DNA of 64,000 nucleotides from Triticum aestivum (GCF_018294505.1 NC_057809.1:413144104-413208103); one strand, 5' to 3'. Counted from the stretch's first letter, positions 1 to 11,792 are shown. A program made the numbers and translations. The notes: generated by a model not told the origin, from the sequence alone.

Positions 1-59
1 CTTTCAGTCGGCGGGCAAGCGAGGCATATATCTCACCAAGATGGATCGTAAAACGGACC

Positions 60-1700
60 AAGAATAATCCACCTTGGTCGTACAACCTCTCTCTTGTTGT
101 TGGTCAAAGTGATGGCCATCCATGCGACCCCGGAGATGGGCTAGCTTGCCAATAATCACGCAAGTAGTCAGTCCCTGAAGACAACCACTGCATGCGTGTG
201 GCCCAAACATATGTATGGAGAGGTGTGTTTTTGAGTAACAATGAACAACTTTGATGTGGCACCGTGATTTCGAACTAGAAATCCCCACACCAAGTGAGGG
301 TTAGGTTGACGATGCATATGTATGTTACACCACACTTCAAGCCAATGACGAGGATTCATATATGCATGCATGCATAGTATATGCGCTAAAACTTAATTAG
401 GTCTGAATCTCGCCATGACCTATACTACGATAACACTAACCGAATGAAGAATCTTCCATGGTAACCTATCTTGTTTTTGGTCAAGGTGATCATGGATGTC
501 CACGCAGGCCCACGAATATATAGGCTTGTCGCCGATAACCACGCGAGGGAGTGTATCATTCGAAGGCAACCACTACATGCATATGTATGGAGGTGATGCG
601 TGCATGCATGTTTGAATACACAACATTGATCTGGCGCGTGTGTCAAAAATCATACACTAGCTCCCCACACAGAGCGAGATCGGTTCATGATGGTGTCGTT
701 GTACTAGCCACTTCGACTCGATGGGAGGGATTCATGCGTACACATGCATATGTGTGTGCTCAAAGTGTATCATGCATGTCATCCCAGAGCAAAAATAATA
801 ATCCCCTCCTAAGTCAAATTAACCTCTCTTATTGTCAGGCAAAAAGAAGTGATGGTACAAGCGGGCCCACAGATGGAAAGCATCGATATCGCTGATAACC
901 TCTTAAGTGGGTGCAAGAGGACAACCACCACCGCTTTGCATGTGGGCCAAACATATATATGTTGAATACCCAAAATGCACAACTTTGATGTGCCACATGC
1001 CTCAAAAACCGTAAACCATGCACCCGCACAGAGCGAGGTTCATATCAAGCGTACTACATATGATGGTCCCCTTCCCCCCTGTTCACCGCATACTATATGC
1101 TCCTGCCGTAATATATGTATAACCCAAAAGAATCCTCATCAATGGTGAAATTAATTAACCTCTCCCGATGTAGGTCAAAGTGATGCATGCATGCATGCAT
1201 TGCGATGGCCTCGTGGGCCCACAGATGGAAGCGTCACACGTGAGTGTCCTAGCTAGGATATATATGCATGTGGCTCAAAAAGGTGTTGTGTGATGTTTGA
1301 ATTACCAATTTCACAATTTTGATGTGGCACGTGCCTCGGTAACCAAAAGTCCCAACACTGAGTGAGGTGTACTTGTTCACAGACGCATACATACAGTATA
1401 TATGCTAGTCCCCTCCCACCTCTTCGATGCGTACTATATACACCATAACACAAATAAAAGGATCATACCTTGCTGGTCAAATTAACCTCACTGCCGGCTG
1501 TTCGTCAAAGTGATGGACGACGACCTTGCGGGCCCATAGAAAGCGTCACACGCGAGTATCGAGTGTTGTGTAGGACAACCATCGACTGCATGTGACCAGA
1601 ACATTTATGTATGAAAGGGTTGTGTAATGTTTTAAATAACGATTTCACGACTCTGATGTGGCACCATCCTTCCTAACAAAATGGCCAACCCACACGATGG
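60..1700. repeat. Degenerate tandem repeat, about 330-390 bp per unit, five units
   Basis: Five diverged copies follow one another. A core reading roughly GGTCAAAGTGATG, then a GGGCCCAC-type block, recurs near 100, 475, 840, 1170 and 1505. A second core, TTTGATGTGGCAC, recurs near 251, 624, 980, 1319 and 1653, each time followed by a short A-rich stretch and CACACxGAGxGAGG. The spacing shortens from about 390 to 330 bp. GCATGC-rich runs occur in most units. No long open frame is shared by the units, so this looks noncoding. It could be a local satellite or the subterminal repeat zone of a large transposon; the sequence does not decide this. Confidence 0.75.
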
Positions 1701-2414
1701 CTCACAACTTGTAGTGTACTGCGAGCCACCCGCCACCCCAGACGCACACACCCACACACACCGCGAATCCACCGCAACTACGATGCATGTTAAATTAACT
1801 ATCCCGTGGTGAACATACATGTTACCAAAGGAGGGACGTTTTAATTTCAAAAAATTCACAGAGATCATTAAGACATTTTAGTACATTGATTGATTGATTT
1901 TCTATGGGTATAATGCGCAAAAATCAAATTTGAGCTACATGCACACATGATAGTGCACCTAAATGGATTGCAAAAACACATGTGTCTCACTGGGTGCATG
2001 TTTACTCCCCGTGCAACAAATTTCAAACATTGAGAATCTTGATTTTTAAATTCTAGTACATCAAAAACTTATTTGAAGTTCATGAAACTTATCATGTTGT
2101 CATATGGACACCAATACAAAGTGGCATTGTACTTTTTTGGGTCAAATTTGAGACTAGTTTTGATGTAATCTTTATCTAATTATAGATGGGAGATTGTTAA
2201 TAATTGGGAACCAATATCCCAAATGGATTATTTATTCGAACCGTGAGCGTTAGACCAACAATGGATACGTGCCATGCTTCGGTTAAGCAATAAAGCGACA
2301 ACATTAATCATCCAAATAGAAAAACAATATACGTGCTACCACGCGACTCGTGTGGCGTGTGAGCAGGCGTGAGTTGACGGGACGCATGCGACCAGTCCGC
2401 TGCCCAGGAAAACA
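1701..2414. other. Unannotated AT-rich stretch
   Basis: No gene, LTR end or repeat unit was recognised. The region is AT-rich between about 1870 and 2330, then turns GC-rich towards the 59-bp repeats and the zinc-finger gene. Confidence 0.5.
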
Positions 2415-2610
2415 GGGAGGCGTGCGTGCAGGTGTGTGAATTGACAGAGGCGTGCTCGCTGCATAGTGTCATCGGGAGGCGTGCGTGCAGGTGTGTGAAT
2501 TGACAGAGGTGTGCTCGCTGCATAGTGTCATCGGGAGGCGTGCGAGTAGCTGTGTGAAACTTTGGTAGGCATGCCAGCAGTCTGGTGCGCAGGCTCACCG
2601 GGAGGCGAGC
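2415..2610. repeat. 59-bp tandem repeat, about three units
   Basis: Units starting at 2415, 2474 and 2533 begin GGGAGGCGTGCG and share the block around GTGTGTGAATTGACAGAGG. The first two are nearly identical over 59 bp, the third is diverged, and a short fourth start is seen near 2594. The array lies about 160-350 bp upstream of the first gene's ATG, so it falls in a promoter-like position. Confidence 0.85.
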
Positions 2611-2639
2611 CATCGGTTTGACCGCCGCTCGCCTCTCTC

Positions 2640-2765
2640 CCACTACTCCATATTAATGGTGCGCCCGAGCGGCCGCACCCTCCATCCTCGCTACACACAT
2701 ACAATCCTCTCTCTCTCTCCGCTTGGAACCTCGACACCGCCCTCAGTCCTCAAAGCCGTCGGTGT
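2640..2765 (+). promoter_or_regulatory. Probable 5' leader of the XS zinc-finger gene
   Basis: A pyrimidine-rich leader (CTCTCTCTCTC near 2706-2716) precedes the ATG at 2766, a composition common in grass 5' untranslated regions. No convincing TATA box was found; a weak AT-rich patch lies at 2648-2656. This is inference from position and composition. Confidence 0.3.
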
Positions 2766-2860
2766 ATGAGGATGCCGCCGAAGCGCCCCATCGGAGGGAG
2801 TGGCGACGCCGAGGCTGCTAAAGCACCAGAGAACGGCGTGGAGATGGAGACAGAGGTTGT
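2766..2860 (+). pseudogene. Zinc-finger gene, exon 1, part before the insertion
   Basis: ATG at 2766, with a second in-frame ATG at 2772. The frame stays open to the target duplication GTTGT at 2856-2860. Codons are GC-rich like grass first exons. Confidence 0.6.
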
Positions 2861-3331
2861 TGTCGGTGTCAAAACCGACGGATCTTGGGTAGGGGGTCCC
2901 GAACTGTGCGTCTAGGCGGATGGTAACAGGAGGCAGGGGACACGATGTTTACCCAGGTTCGGGCCCTCTTGATGGAGGTAAAACCCTACGTCCTGCTTGA
3001 TTGTTCTTGATAACATGAGCAGTACAAGAGTTGATCTACCACAAGATCAGAGAGGCTAAACCCTAGAAGCTAGCCTATGGTATGATTGTATGTTGTCCTA
3101 TGGACTAAAACCCTCCGGTTTATATAGACACCATAGGGGGCTAGGGTTACACAGAGTCGGTTACAAGGAAGGAGATCTACATATCCGTATTGCCAAGCTT
3201 GCCTTCCACGCCAAGGAGAGTCCCATCCGGACACGGGACGAAGTCTTCAATCTTGTGTCTTCATAGTCCAACATTCCGGCCAAAGGATATAATCCGGCTG
3301 TCCGGATACCCCCTAATCCAGGACTCCCTCA
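2861..3331 (-). repeat. 3' LTR of the Tat-lineage element
   Basis: It begins TGTCGGTGTC and ends CCCTCA on the plus strand, and is 471 bp long. The plus sequence TTTATATAGA at 3119-3128 reads as a TATATAAA-type box on the minus (sense) strand. Confidence 0.9.
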
Positions 3332-3879
3332 GTAGCCCCTGAACCAGGCTTCAATGACGATGAGTCTGGCGCGCAGATTGTCTTTGGCATTGCAAGGCGG
3401 GTTCCTCCTCCGAATACTTCATAGAATATTTTGAACACGAGGATCGTGTCTGGCTCTGCAAAACAAGTTCCACATACCACCACAGGGAGAATAATATTTC
3501 CACAAATCTAATCTGCTGACGTACCCCGTAGCATGACATCACACCACAGCCAGGTCTTTATTCGAATCGTTTTTCATAACCAATCTCAGCATGTTTCGCG
3601 AGGCGGTTTCCCTTGGCACGTCTTGTCGAAGCAGAGATCATGTCCCCTTTATCATGGGATTCTCATCAATACGGACGTGGGTAACCCAACTGTGCCTATG
3701 GGTAGGACTCCTAGATTTTAGGCAAGTCCCAAACGGCCACGAGGAGGACACTCGATATTCACCCTCTTTATAAAGGGGACAAGGCTTTTTCTTTTTTCCC
3801 TCTCGTGCTTAATCAAATCCTTCCCCCGCCTCGAGTTCTAACACCCAAAACTCAGGTCAGGCGCTTCGGACCTTCAACT

Positions 3880-6835
3880 ATGTCCAGATCCAACCTTCAA
3901 GGTTGGTGGACGCCTTCCTCCATCACGGAGGAGGACATCAAGAAGTTGAGAGAGGCCAGATATCTGACCGCCGAAATTTCACATCGGCTGCCTGCCCGAG
4001 GGTAGGTCGTCCCTACTCCCGAACCCAACGAGAGCATCGTGTTCGTCTCCCACTTCCTCCGAGGACCAGGCCTCGCTCTGGATCCCTTTGTTAGGGGTCT
4101 TATGTTCTATTACGGGCTAGATTTCCATGATCTGGCCCTAGATTCCCTTCTTCATATCTCGACATTTATTGTCGTATGTGAGGCCTTCCTCCGCATTACC
4201 CCTCACTTCGGCCTGTGGCTCAAGACCTTCGATGTGAAGCTGAAGATGATCAAGGGGCAGCACGCAGCGTGCGGAGGTGCTTTAATAAGCAAAATCACTG
4301 ACGCACCATGGCCTAAGGGTTGCTTCCTAGAGGTGTCCGGATTGTGGCAGCGGGAGTGGTTCTACACCACAGCTCCATGAAGTGCCAAGTGGATAGCTGC
4401 CCCTACCTTTCACTCAGCCCCCCCACCACAACTGATGTCATGGATCAGCAGGGGGCTGAGCTGGGGTCCAGCCAAGGACGTGCCAATACTGCAAAACCGT
4501 ATCCGAGATCTCTTTGAGAGGGATTTCAGTCTGGTTATGGTAGTGCAAGTTATGCTAGTTCGTCAAGTCCAGCCTTGCAAACGCCGACCCCTTCGCATGT
4601 GGGAATTCAACCCGGAAGGACCGCGAGCTATTCAACATTTCCTCGGCATGACGCACGAAGAGATGTACAAATTGTTCTTCGGACCACAAATAATGTGTCC
4701 GGACATCACTAAGGATGCAGGTCTGAGCTGCAATCGCCCGGATACCCAAGTAAGTAGCCCCGCATCCGAACACACTGTCCGTTTATTTATCACAACGTCG
4801 CCCTAAAAAAGCCACTTTTTGACTAGGATTGGATAGCGAAGGCAAAGTTGATCAGGTGTCCGCCCCCCCTCCTTGAGACCTCACCAAATCCTGTGCTAAC
4901 CAGGATGCTGGAGATCGCGCCTTATCAAGCGCCCTTGGGAGAAGATAAAGGGGGGAACAAGGAGGCTGGCGACTCCGCCAAGGAGGTTAGCCGGGGAAGA
5001 GGGACTGAAACTTCCTCTCCCAGGGAAGGAAGAGGACCGCCTCTGAGGACCCGGAGACAATGGTCTCCAAACGGGGGAAGAAATCTTCGCCGGAGGGTCC
5101 TACCTCGGGGGCTACCCTGGCCGCATTATGCCCTCAAGGGGAGCATCCCTCCACCGAGCTGTAAGTAAAAGGGTACTTAATAATGAAAATATCTTGCTTT
5201 ACTTCTGAGGAAAATAACCGAAGCATTTATCTTTCAGTTCGGATCTTAGCCCTTCACAGCAGAGCTCGTCTTCAGGGGATCTTCTTCCAGAGATGATGGA
5301 GAGCGAAAACGTCTCCCCCTGCCACACCGCCTCACGAGGCGGGCGACCCCGAGGTGTCGTCACGGAGGGTTTCTCCTGATCCGGCAAGGCCAGAAGGTAA
5401 ACCTATGGCCACCCGAAGTCCTCAGTATCCGGCTCTTGAAGAGAGCAATCAAAAGAGTATGGCACCGCCTGGTGTGCGATCGGACGTACTGAGGGATCTG
5501 CTAGAGCAAGCGGCTATCTTAGAAGAGCACCGCACACTGATGGGTACGGTGATTGAAAGGATTTCGTCCGTCGAAAGCGGGTTGCATGAAGCCTTTATGA
5601 GTCTACTGACGGGTTTTGAGGTACATGAAATGATGTACATTCTTGACAGTACCGCACATTTTTAGATGTGCCATGTGTAGATAGTAGCCCCTGAGACTCT
5701 GGTTGTCGTTGAAAACGGCGGCAAACAGAGGACCATAGTCCCAGGTAATAACCAGACCACCTTTATGTGCAGGTGGTTGAATCTCCGGTGGCAAGCCAGA
5801 CTGATGGGTTTGCCGAACTAAGGCGGCAACTGGATGCGGCAGATGCCGACATCATGCTTGTTAACAAGCGGCTTGACGAGGCACAGGGTAGGTGATTTTT
5901 CTGGTGATTCTCACATAATAAGAGCAGCATGATGCCAGTATCTTTAATATGTTGTGACTGCAGATGGAGCTGCCATCGTGGAGACCCTTCGGGCGGAGCT
6001 TGCCTGAGCCAAGGAGCAAGCAAGGAGTAGCAATGCGGCCGCTTTAAAGGCGGCCGAAGATTTAAGGGTCGAACAGGCCGCGCATTGCGAGAGCAAAGAA
6101 AAAATAGCCAAGATGGCTGTAGATTTAAAAGATGCTGCTGACCGTTACCAGCTTCTTGAAGAAGAAAACCGGGTGAAGGCGGCCGACCTGGAAAAGGCTC
6201 GGGTGGCTGCCAAGGAAGCCCGCTCCAAAATTAGAGAGATGAAGGAGGAGCTGCATCAAGCTGCGGATATTGTATCTGGGAAGCCCTTCTTGTTGCGGAC
6301 TAAGTTCGGGGATCCGAAGTATGCACCTTTGGACCGGCTATGGAGTTCTGCGGACGCCTACGTGGATTTGGCTGCAAGTGCCGCTGATGCGGCCGAGTAC
6401 TTCAAGGATCGGAAAGATCATGATGTGGAAAAACTGTTTTGGTCACAGTTTCATGCTCCGGCCCGCCCGCTGTTGTTGAATGAGCAAATGGCCGAGTGGG
6501 CCGAGCTTCATAGATTATCTGGACTTGCCGTGAGGTCCGTTGTGGATCATTTGTGGCCGGGAGAGCCAAGGCCGAATCGCTACTTTAGCTTAGTGCAACA
6601 GTTCCTTGGTGCTGTGCCACGCATTGATGCTGCAAAGAGGTCGGCGTGCATAGAACGCTCGCGGACGACCCTTGCCCGTGTCAAAACATACTGGGCGGAG
6701 ATGGATGCCACCACTGTTGCGGCACAGGGTTTGGCCATAGGCCGAGTGGCTGCCGAGCACTACTTTGAAGAAGTTCTTGAAGGCGCTCGTTCGATAGAGG
6801 CTCAGTGCTCGAAGAATATTATGTTTAAGTGACAT
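3880..6835 (+). pseudogene. Antisense gene (aORF) of the Tat element, with introns
   Basis: This gene runs opposite to gag. Its first long exon (3880-4749) encodes a domain with FVSHFLRGPGLALDPFVRG and GLMFYYGLDFHDL, resembling the 'putative gypsy type transposon' (Transposase_28) family. It is broken by TAG at 4003-4005 and TGA at 4378-4380 in an otherwise continuous frame. A clear donor (CAA|GTAAGT, 4750) and acceptor (CTAG|G, 4826) follow. More exon-like blocks lie at 4827-5160, 5238-5396 or beyond, 5773-5887 and 5964-6832, most with GT and AG borders. An in-frame TGA interrupts the last exon near 6006. The final part (6113-6832, 239 codons open) is an Ala/Glu/Lys-rich coiled coil followed by a globular region. 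Its role is unknown; similar antisense ORFs are known in Grande and RIRE2. Confidence 0.7.
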
Positions 6836-8015
6836 GTATTCCCATTGTAAAAACAATGTTTAATTGAGTTTATCAAGGCTGTATTTATACTTTTGCCCGA
6901 AAGTACTATGATGCCTCCTGTGCGGCCGTTTATGTATATATGTATATAACCTGAAAGATGGCAATCGTCAGCTTCAGCCCCCACGCATATAATGCGGGGG
7001 TGCTCGCAGAAGATGCATGTTCACACTTGATCAAACGTCTTGGTCCATTAAGGAGGTGATAGCGCAGCGAACTAGGCAATCGAACTATAATGATTTAACA
7101 CTTTCACTTAGCCAGAGGAGTTTGAAAGTGTGGCTACTATATAGCCCCTGGTGGCTCCGCGCTCATCCGAATTCAGGGCGCGTACATGCCTGGCCGGGAA
7201 ACGGATCTTCGTTAAGGTGGAGGAATCCCGAAGATTCCGCTAGGTCATCGAGTGGTTGACCAGTCTCACGCTATATCATGACAGTCAGTTTTCGGCTTTC
7301 TCTACCGAGGTGCTCGTCCGGATGAACCAGGGCACAACCGCAGTAGTTCTCCTGGTGCCGCCCTAGCCGATAGAGCGGAACGTAGGGCAGCGAAACACAG
7401 GAGCCGGGCAAACCCAACATTTGACCAAAGACATGATTCGGAGTTGATGCATATAAGGCCAAACTCGCGACGCCGAACACTCCCTAAGGTATTCGGTCTT
7501 TATGATGTAAACCGGGCTAAACAGTGCCCTTTGTAATAAGCCCCTAATGTCCAGGTATGTGCAATATTCTGATGTGGCCACATGCCAATATGTCAGCATC
7601 CTTCTCAGCTGTACTGAGAATCCTGGGGATGTGTATCAACAAGAGACAGTAAAAAAGGTTTACGCATGGTCTTAATCTAAAAAGAATCCTTCGAACGGGT
7701 CCCTGCTGCACGTCTGCGCCTGTGTCTCCGTTGTGCCGTATCCTGGACGGGTGTAGCACGATGGTCATCTGAAAAAGAGAGGAACTTAGTTGAAAAGTTG
7801 TGGTGCAAAAGGTAGGTTATACAAAATAAACCATGTTCAGTTCAAGATGAGTAAAGTTGAGCCTAATGGCCACTTGTTTGCGCGCGTTGAGCCCCTTGTA
7901 TTGTAATAGGGGTATAGCCATCAAACCTGTATTAATTACATATAGCTGCACCGGACTCGTCTAACTGCGTTCGTGGTCCTAACGACCTGTCAGATGCTTT
8001 AGTTGGTGAGGCCGT
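6836..8015. other. Tat element spacer where pol would be expected
   Basis: No domain was recognised on either strand. In a complete element this side of the protease would lead into reverse transcriptase and integrase. Here the minus frame closes at 8016 and degenerates, so pol has been lost. Confidence 0.6.
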
Positions 8016-9560
8016 TTAGTGTGCGGCTGCCAAGGCAGCCGCACGGTCTTCCGCGCGCAAGGAGCACTCAATATTTCCATTTACTGTAATGATGCCACAT
8101 GGACCGGGCATCTTAAGTATGAGAGAAGCGTAATGCGGTATTGCGTTAAAGCGAGCGAAAGCTTCACATCCGAGTAGTGCTTGATGGCCACTTTGGAACG
8201 GAGCGATGTGGAAGGTTAACTTTTTGCTGCGGAAGTTATCGGGAAAGCCGAATTTAACCTCTAGTAGCATGGAGCCCGTACAATGGGCTTCTAGGCCTGG
8301 CGTTACTCCTTTAAAGGTAGTATTGCTATGGCTGATTTTTGTTGGGTCTATCCCCATTTTGCAGACTGTGTCCTGAGATATAAGGTTTAAACTACTGCCG
8401 CCGTCCATCATGACTGGTGTGAAGTGGCATCCGTTAATTATCGGATCTAACACCAAGGCAGCCCATCTTGCATGCCGGATACTTGCCGAGTAATCTTGAT
8501 GGTCAAAGGTGATCGGTTTGGACGACCAGTGGCAGAACTCCGCGGTGGTAGGACCTGGGGCATGTGTCTCTAGGAGTGCCGCTTTATTTTTTCCCGTCAT
8601 CATGTGTAACACGTTTACTGTTTTGACTTCTGGTGGGAATTTCTTCTGTTCCCCTGTGCTTTGCTTGCGAGGCTCGTCCTCGTCTTCACTTGGCGTATCC
8701 TGCCCCTTGTGTTCGGCGTTGAGTTTGCCGGACTGCTTGAAGACCCAACATTCCCTATGGGGATGATTTGCGGGTTTATCGGGGGTGCTGTGGATCTGAC
8801 ATATTTTGTCCAGAATCTTGTTTAGGCTGGACAGTTCGTCTCTGTTGCCTTCGGAAGGCAGCTTTTGCTGACCTGTCCAAGAGCTTCTGAATCCGCCGTT
8901 TACCGCCGTGCTCTTCGGGCTGTCTTCTTTATTTCGGTGCTTGTTTGTGCTGCGTCGTGGCTTCCCATTTCCGTCCCTGACTTTGGATGTACTTGGGTCG
9001 CTGGTGCTGCATCGGGCTAACCAACTGTCCTCGCCCGCGCAAAAGTGGGTCATGAGGCTTGTTAATGCTGCCATTGTTCTCGGCTTTTCTTGGCCGAGGT
9101 GTCTAGCAAGCCATTCGTCTCGAACGCTGTGCTTGAAAGCTGCTAAGGCTTCGGCGTCTGGACAGTCGACTATTCGGTTCTTTTTAGTGAGAAACCTGTT
9201 CCAAAGCTTTCGGGTTGACTCTCCGGGCTGTTGAGTTATATGACTTAAATCGTCTGCATCCGGTGGTCGTACATAGGTCCCTTGAAAATTTGCCCGAAAA
9301 GCGTCTTCGAGCTCCTCCCAGCTTCCAATGGAGTTTTCGGGGAGGCTTTTAAGCTAGTGCCGAGCTGGCCCTTTGATCTTGAGGGGTAAGTACTTGATGG
9401 CATGAAGATCGTCTCCTCGAGCCATGTGGATATGGAGGATGTAGTCCTCAATCCAGACCCCAGGGTCTGTCGTTCCGTCGTACGCCTCTATGTTTATGGG
9501 TTTGAATCCCTCTAGAAATTCATGGTCCAGCACCTCATCGGTGAAACATAGGGGGTGTGT
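8016..9560 (-). pseudogene. Gag C-terminal half and aspartic protease of the Tat element
   Basis: The minus frame begins with a capsid-type segment (about 9500-9100), including SWEELEDAFRANFQGTY and a WNRFLTKK block. An in-frame TAG (plus-strand CTA at 9354-9356) lies in this gag part. A basic, Ser/Lys-rich linker follows. The open part 8016-9074 (352 codons) ends in a retropepsin-like domain with MMDGGSSLNLIS as the active-site loop (DGG in place of DSG/DTG) and the later HQALLGCEAFARF block, the usual second signature of plant Gypsy proteases. The frame ends at TGA/TAG near 8016 with no pol attached. The protein would cut the Gag polyprotein in the particle if expressed. Confidence 0.75.
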
Positions 9561-10199
9561 GGCACCTCTGTATTTGGGTGTACCATGGTGTTCGGATGTT
9601 TGTTGTGTTGCATTGCATGCTGGAGCGCACTTGCTTGACCCGTAGATGGATCTGGTTGCGCCGTCCTTTTGATGCGAGCCCTCACGTGGATCGCGTACTC
9701 GCTTGTGTGCGGCGTCGTTTGCCGCTCTATGTTGGCCACGAGGTCTTCTATCCGACCGGATGGCTGTTTTGTTTTTTGATTGCGGGGGATCTAAGGCCTT
9801 CTCATCGAATTCAGGTAGCAGCTTTCGCTTCGGGTAGCTCTTTGTGTGGCGACTACCGCTGTACTTTGCTGCAGTGTTGAGTACTTCACTCCATCTAATT
9901 CTGAGTGTGTTTTGTGTAGCCCTTAGCCTTTGCTTCTGCTTTTTCAGACTCCTCGCAGTGGCAACAAGCCTTTGATGTTTATTCTGTTGCTCCGGGTGCC
10001 TATCCGGTGTGATGTCGTCCGGACTGTTATCTTCGACGGAGTCGGGTTGTTCGGTTTGATTCTCTGTGTTGCCATGGTCGGATGATGGTTCAATGCCGTG
10101 TTTGTCGTCCGCTGGCTCACCCTGCTCTATCGCTGGGTCTATATGATCGCTGTTTCTGCCGAGGCGGGATTTGGAGCGGCGCTTATGCCGCCGCTTTGA
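9561..10199 (-). other. Tat element gag linker, degenerate
   Basis: This lies between the N-terminal acidic Gag region and the capsid part. The minus frame is interrupted and no motif is clear. It most likely encoded the Gag linker once. Confidence 0.4.
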
Positions 10200-11078
10200 C
10201 TACTTCTCGAGGGAACAACCCTTCGCTACGTCCTTCCGTTCCTCATCGTCGTTTTCTTTGGGTGTGTCCACCATGTATACATCATATGATGAAGTGGGCG
10301 TCCAGTGCCCTGTGGGCAGTGGCTCCTGTTTGTCTCCTGCATCGTCGTCCATACTGTCGATGTCTTCGGAGTCGAAGTCGAGCATGTCGGTCAAATCGTC
10401 GACAGTGGCTACTAAGTGGGTGGTGGGTGGGCCACGAATTTCTTCGTCATCTGCATCCCAATCCTGCCGGACATAGTTCGGCCAGGACTCTCCTGACAGG
10501 GAGAGAGACCTTAATGAGTTCAGTATGTCGCTGAAGGGCGAGTGCTGAAAGATATCCGCGGAGGTGAACTCCATGATCGGCGCCCAGTCGGATTCGATAG
10601 GCACGGGCGCAGGCGGTTCGGAGTCCGTGGCCAGGGAAGAATCCGGCAGTTTGGCGTCACGGCTCTCGTGAAGGGTAAGGTCGATACTCGGCTCGATCGC
10701 CGATGAGAATGCGGCCTCCGTGGCGGGGTCTATCCACCCATCCCTGGAGGGCGCAATTGGCTCCGAATTGAGGGTCGGAGCGGTCACCGGTGCGATCTCC
10801 CGAACACTGTCCGATGGTAGAGCTAAATCATGCTCATCGTGACCGTGCAGCGTACTCGGTAAGGGCTCGAATCTGTCGAAGATCAAGTCTCCGTGGATGT
10901 CGGCTGTGTAGTTCAAGTTTCCAAATCTGACCCGGTGGCCAGGGGCGTAGCTCTCGATCTGCTCCAGATGGCCAAGCGAGTTGGCCCGCAGTGCGAAGCC
11001 ACCGAATATAAAGATCCGTCCGGGGAGAAAAGTCTCACCCTGGACTGCATCGCTATCGATGATTGAAGGAGCCATCAA
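10200..11078 (-). CDS. N-terminal Gag region of the Tat element
   Basis: An open frame of 292 codons begins with two Met codons about 45 bp inside the 5' LTR. It opens MMAPSIIDSDAVQGETF, then an FIFGGFALRANSLGHLEQI block typical of the first ORF of this element group in Triticeae, followed by a long acidic stretch rich in Asp, Ser and Pro (about residues 60-290). The position right after the LTR and PBS fits the Gag start. The acidic part is low-complexity and of unknown role. It ends just before the degenerate linker, so it would now make only a truncated Gag. Confidence 0.65.
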   Translation of the reverse strand: MMAPSIIDSDAVQGETFLPGRIFIFGGFALRANSLGHLEQIESYAPGHRVRFGNLNYTADIHGDLIFDRFEPLPSTLHGHDEHDLALPSDSVREIAPVTAPTLNSEPIAPSRDGWIDPATEAAFSSAIEPSIDLTLHESRDAKLPDSSLATDSEPPAPVPIESDWAPIMEFTSADIFQHSPFSDILNSLRSLSLSGESWPNYVRQDWDADDEEIRGPPTTHLVATVDDLTDMLDFDSEDIDSMDDDAGDKQEPLPTGHWTPTSSYDVYMVDTPKENDDEERKDVAKGCSLEK

Positions 11079-11107
11079 GCCTAACGATTACGACACAGAG
11101 GAACTCT

Positions 11108-11122
11108 CAATAAAAGCACCAA
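11108..11122 (-). promoter_or_regulatory. Probable primer-binding site of the Tat element
   Basis: Directly next to the 5' LTR, the minus strand reads TTGGTGCTTTTATTG. A TGG start one base from the LTR end is expected where a tRNA 3' CCA pairs. I do not assign the tRNA. Confidence 0.45.
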
Positions 11123-11593
11123 TGTCGGTGTCAAAACCGGCGAATCTCGGGTAGGGGGTCCCGAACTATGCGTCTAGGCGGATGGTAACAGGAGGCAGGG
11201 GACACGATGTTTACCCAGGTTCAGGCCCTCTTGATGTAGGTAAAACCCTACGTCCTGCTTGATTGTTCTTGATAATATGAGTAGTACAAGAGTTGATCTA
11301 CCATGAGATCAGAGAGGCTAAACCCTAGAAGCTAGCCTATGGTATGATTGTATGTTGTCCTATGGACTAAAACCCTCCGGTTTATATAGACACCGGAGGG
11401 GGCTAGGGTTACACAGAGTCGGTTACAAGGAAGGAGATCTACATATCCGTATTGCCAAGCTTGCCTTCCACGCCAAGGAGAGTCCTATCCGGACATGGGA
11501 CAAAGTCTTCAATCTTGTGTCTTCATAGTCCAACAGTCCGTCCAAAGGATATAATCCGGCTGTCCGGATACCCCCTAATCCAGGACTCCCTCA
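11123..11593 (-). repeat. 5' LTR of the Tat-lineage element
   Basis: 471 bp, nearly identical in layout to 2861-3331, with TG...CA ends. The TATA-type box is at 11381-11390 on the minus strand. TSD GTTGT follows at 11594-11598. Confidence 0.9.
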
Positions 11594-11792
11594 GTTGTCG
11601 TCACCGCCGGCGAGTTATCACTGCACCCTGACATCGTCGATGGCGTCGAGCTTCCACAGCCGGAGGCGGAGTTCCGCACTGACTCCGACGACCACTCCGG
11701 CGACGAATCTGACGACCACTCTGGCGACGACTATGACGACCACTCCGGCGTCGACTCCGATGATGACGGACAGCTGCTTAGTCATCTATAAC
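11594..11792 (+). pseudogene. Zinc-finger gene, exon 1, part after the insertion
   Basis: It starts with the second GTTGT copy (11594-11598) and continues the frame left at 2860. It encodes three related acidic blocks rich in Asp, Ser, Gly and His, and ends in TAA at 11790-11792 if not spliced earlier. The following 11793-12235 has the AT-rich look of an intron and ends in a polypyrimidine-AG acceptor. Confidence 0.6.

Larger units (their letters stand above)
2861..11593 (-). mobile_element. Tat-lineage Gypsy LTR retrotransposon, nonautonomous (Fatima-like?)
   Basis: Two 471-bp LTRs (2861-3331 and 11123-11593) bound the element. Both flanks carry the 5-bp duplication GTTGT. The sense strand is minus, because gag and protease read that way and the LTR has a TATA-type box on the minus strand. 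Order in the sense direction is 5' LTR, gag, protease, about 1.2 kb without recognised coding, then a long antisense gene, then the 3' LTR. No reverse transcriptase, RNase H or integrase is visible, so it must depend on a partner element. By eye the LTRs differ at about 17 of 471 positions, suggesting insertion on the order of a million years ago at usual grass rates. The family name is tentative. Confidence 0.85.

Noticed and set aside
2641..2655. CACTACTCC as a possible left end of the CACTA element
   Set aside because: It matches the right terminus for only about eight bases, has no matching 3-bp duplication, and is not beside the missing part of the Athila LTR.
4555..4773. Minus-strand open frames opposite the antisense gene
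   Set aside because: They are shadows of the plus-strand exon and show no retroelement domain.
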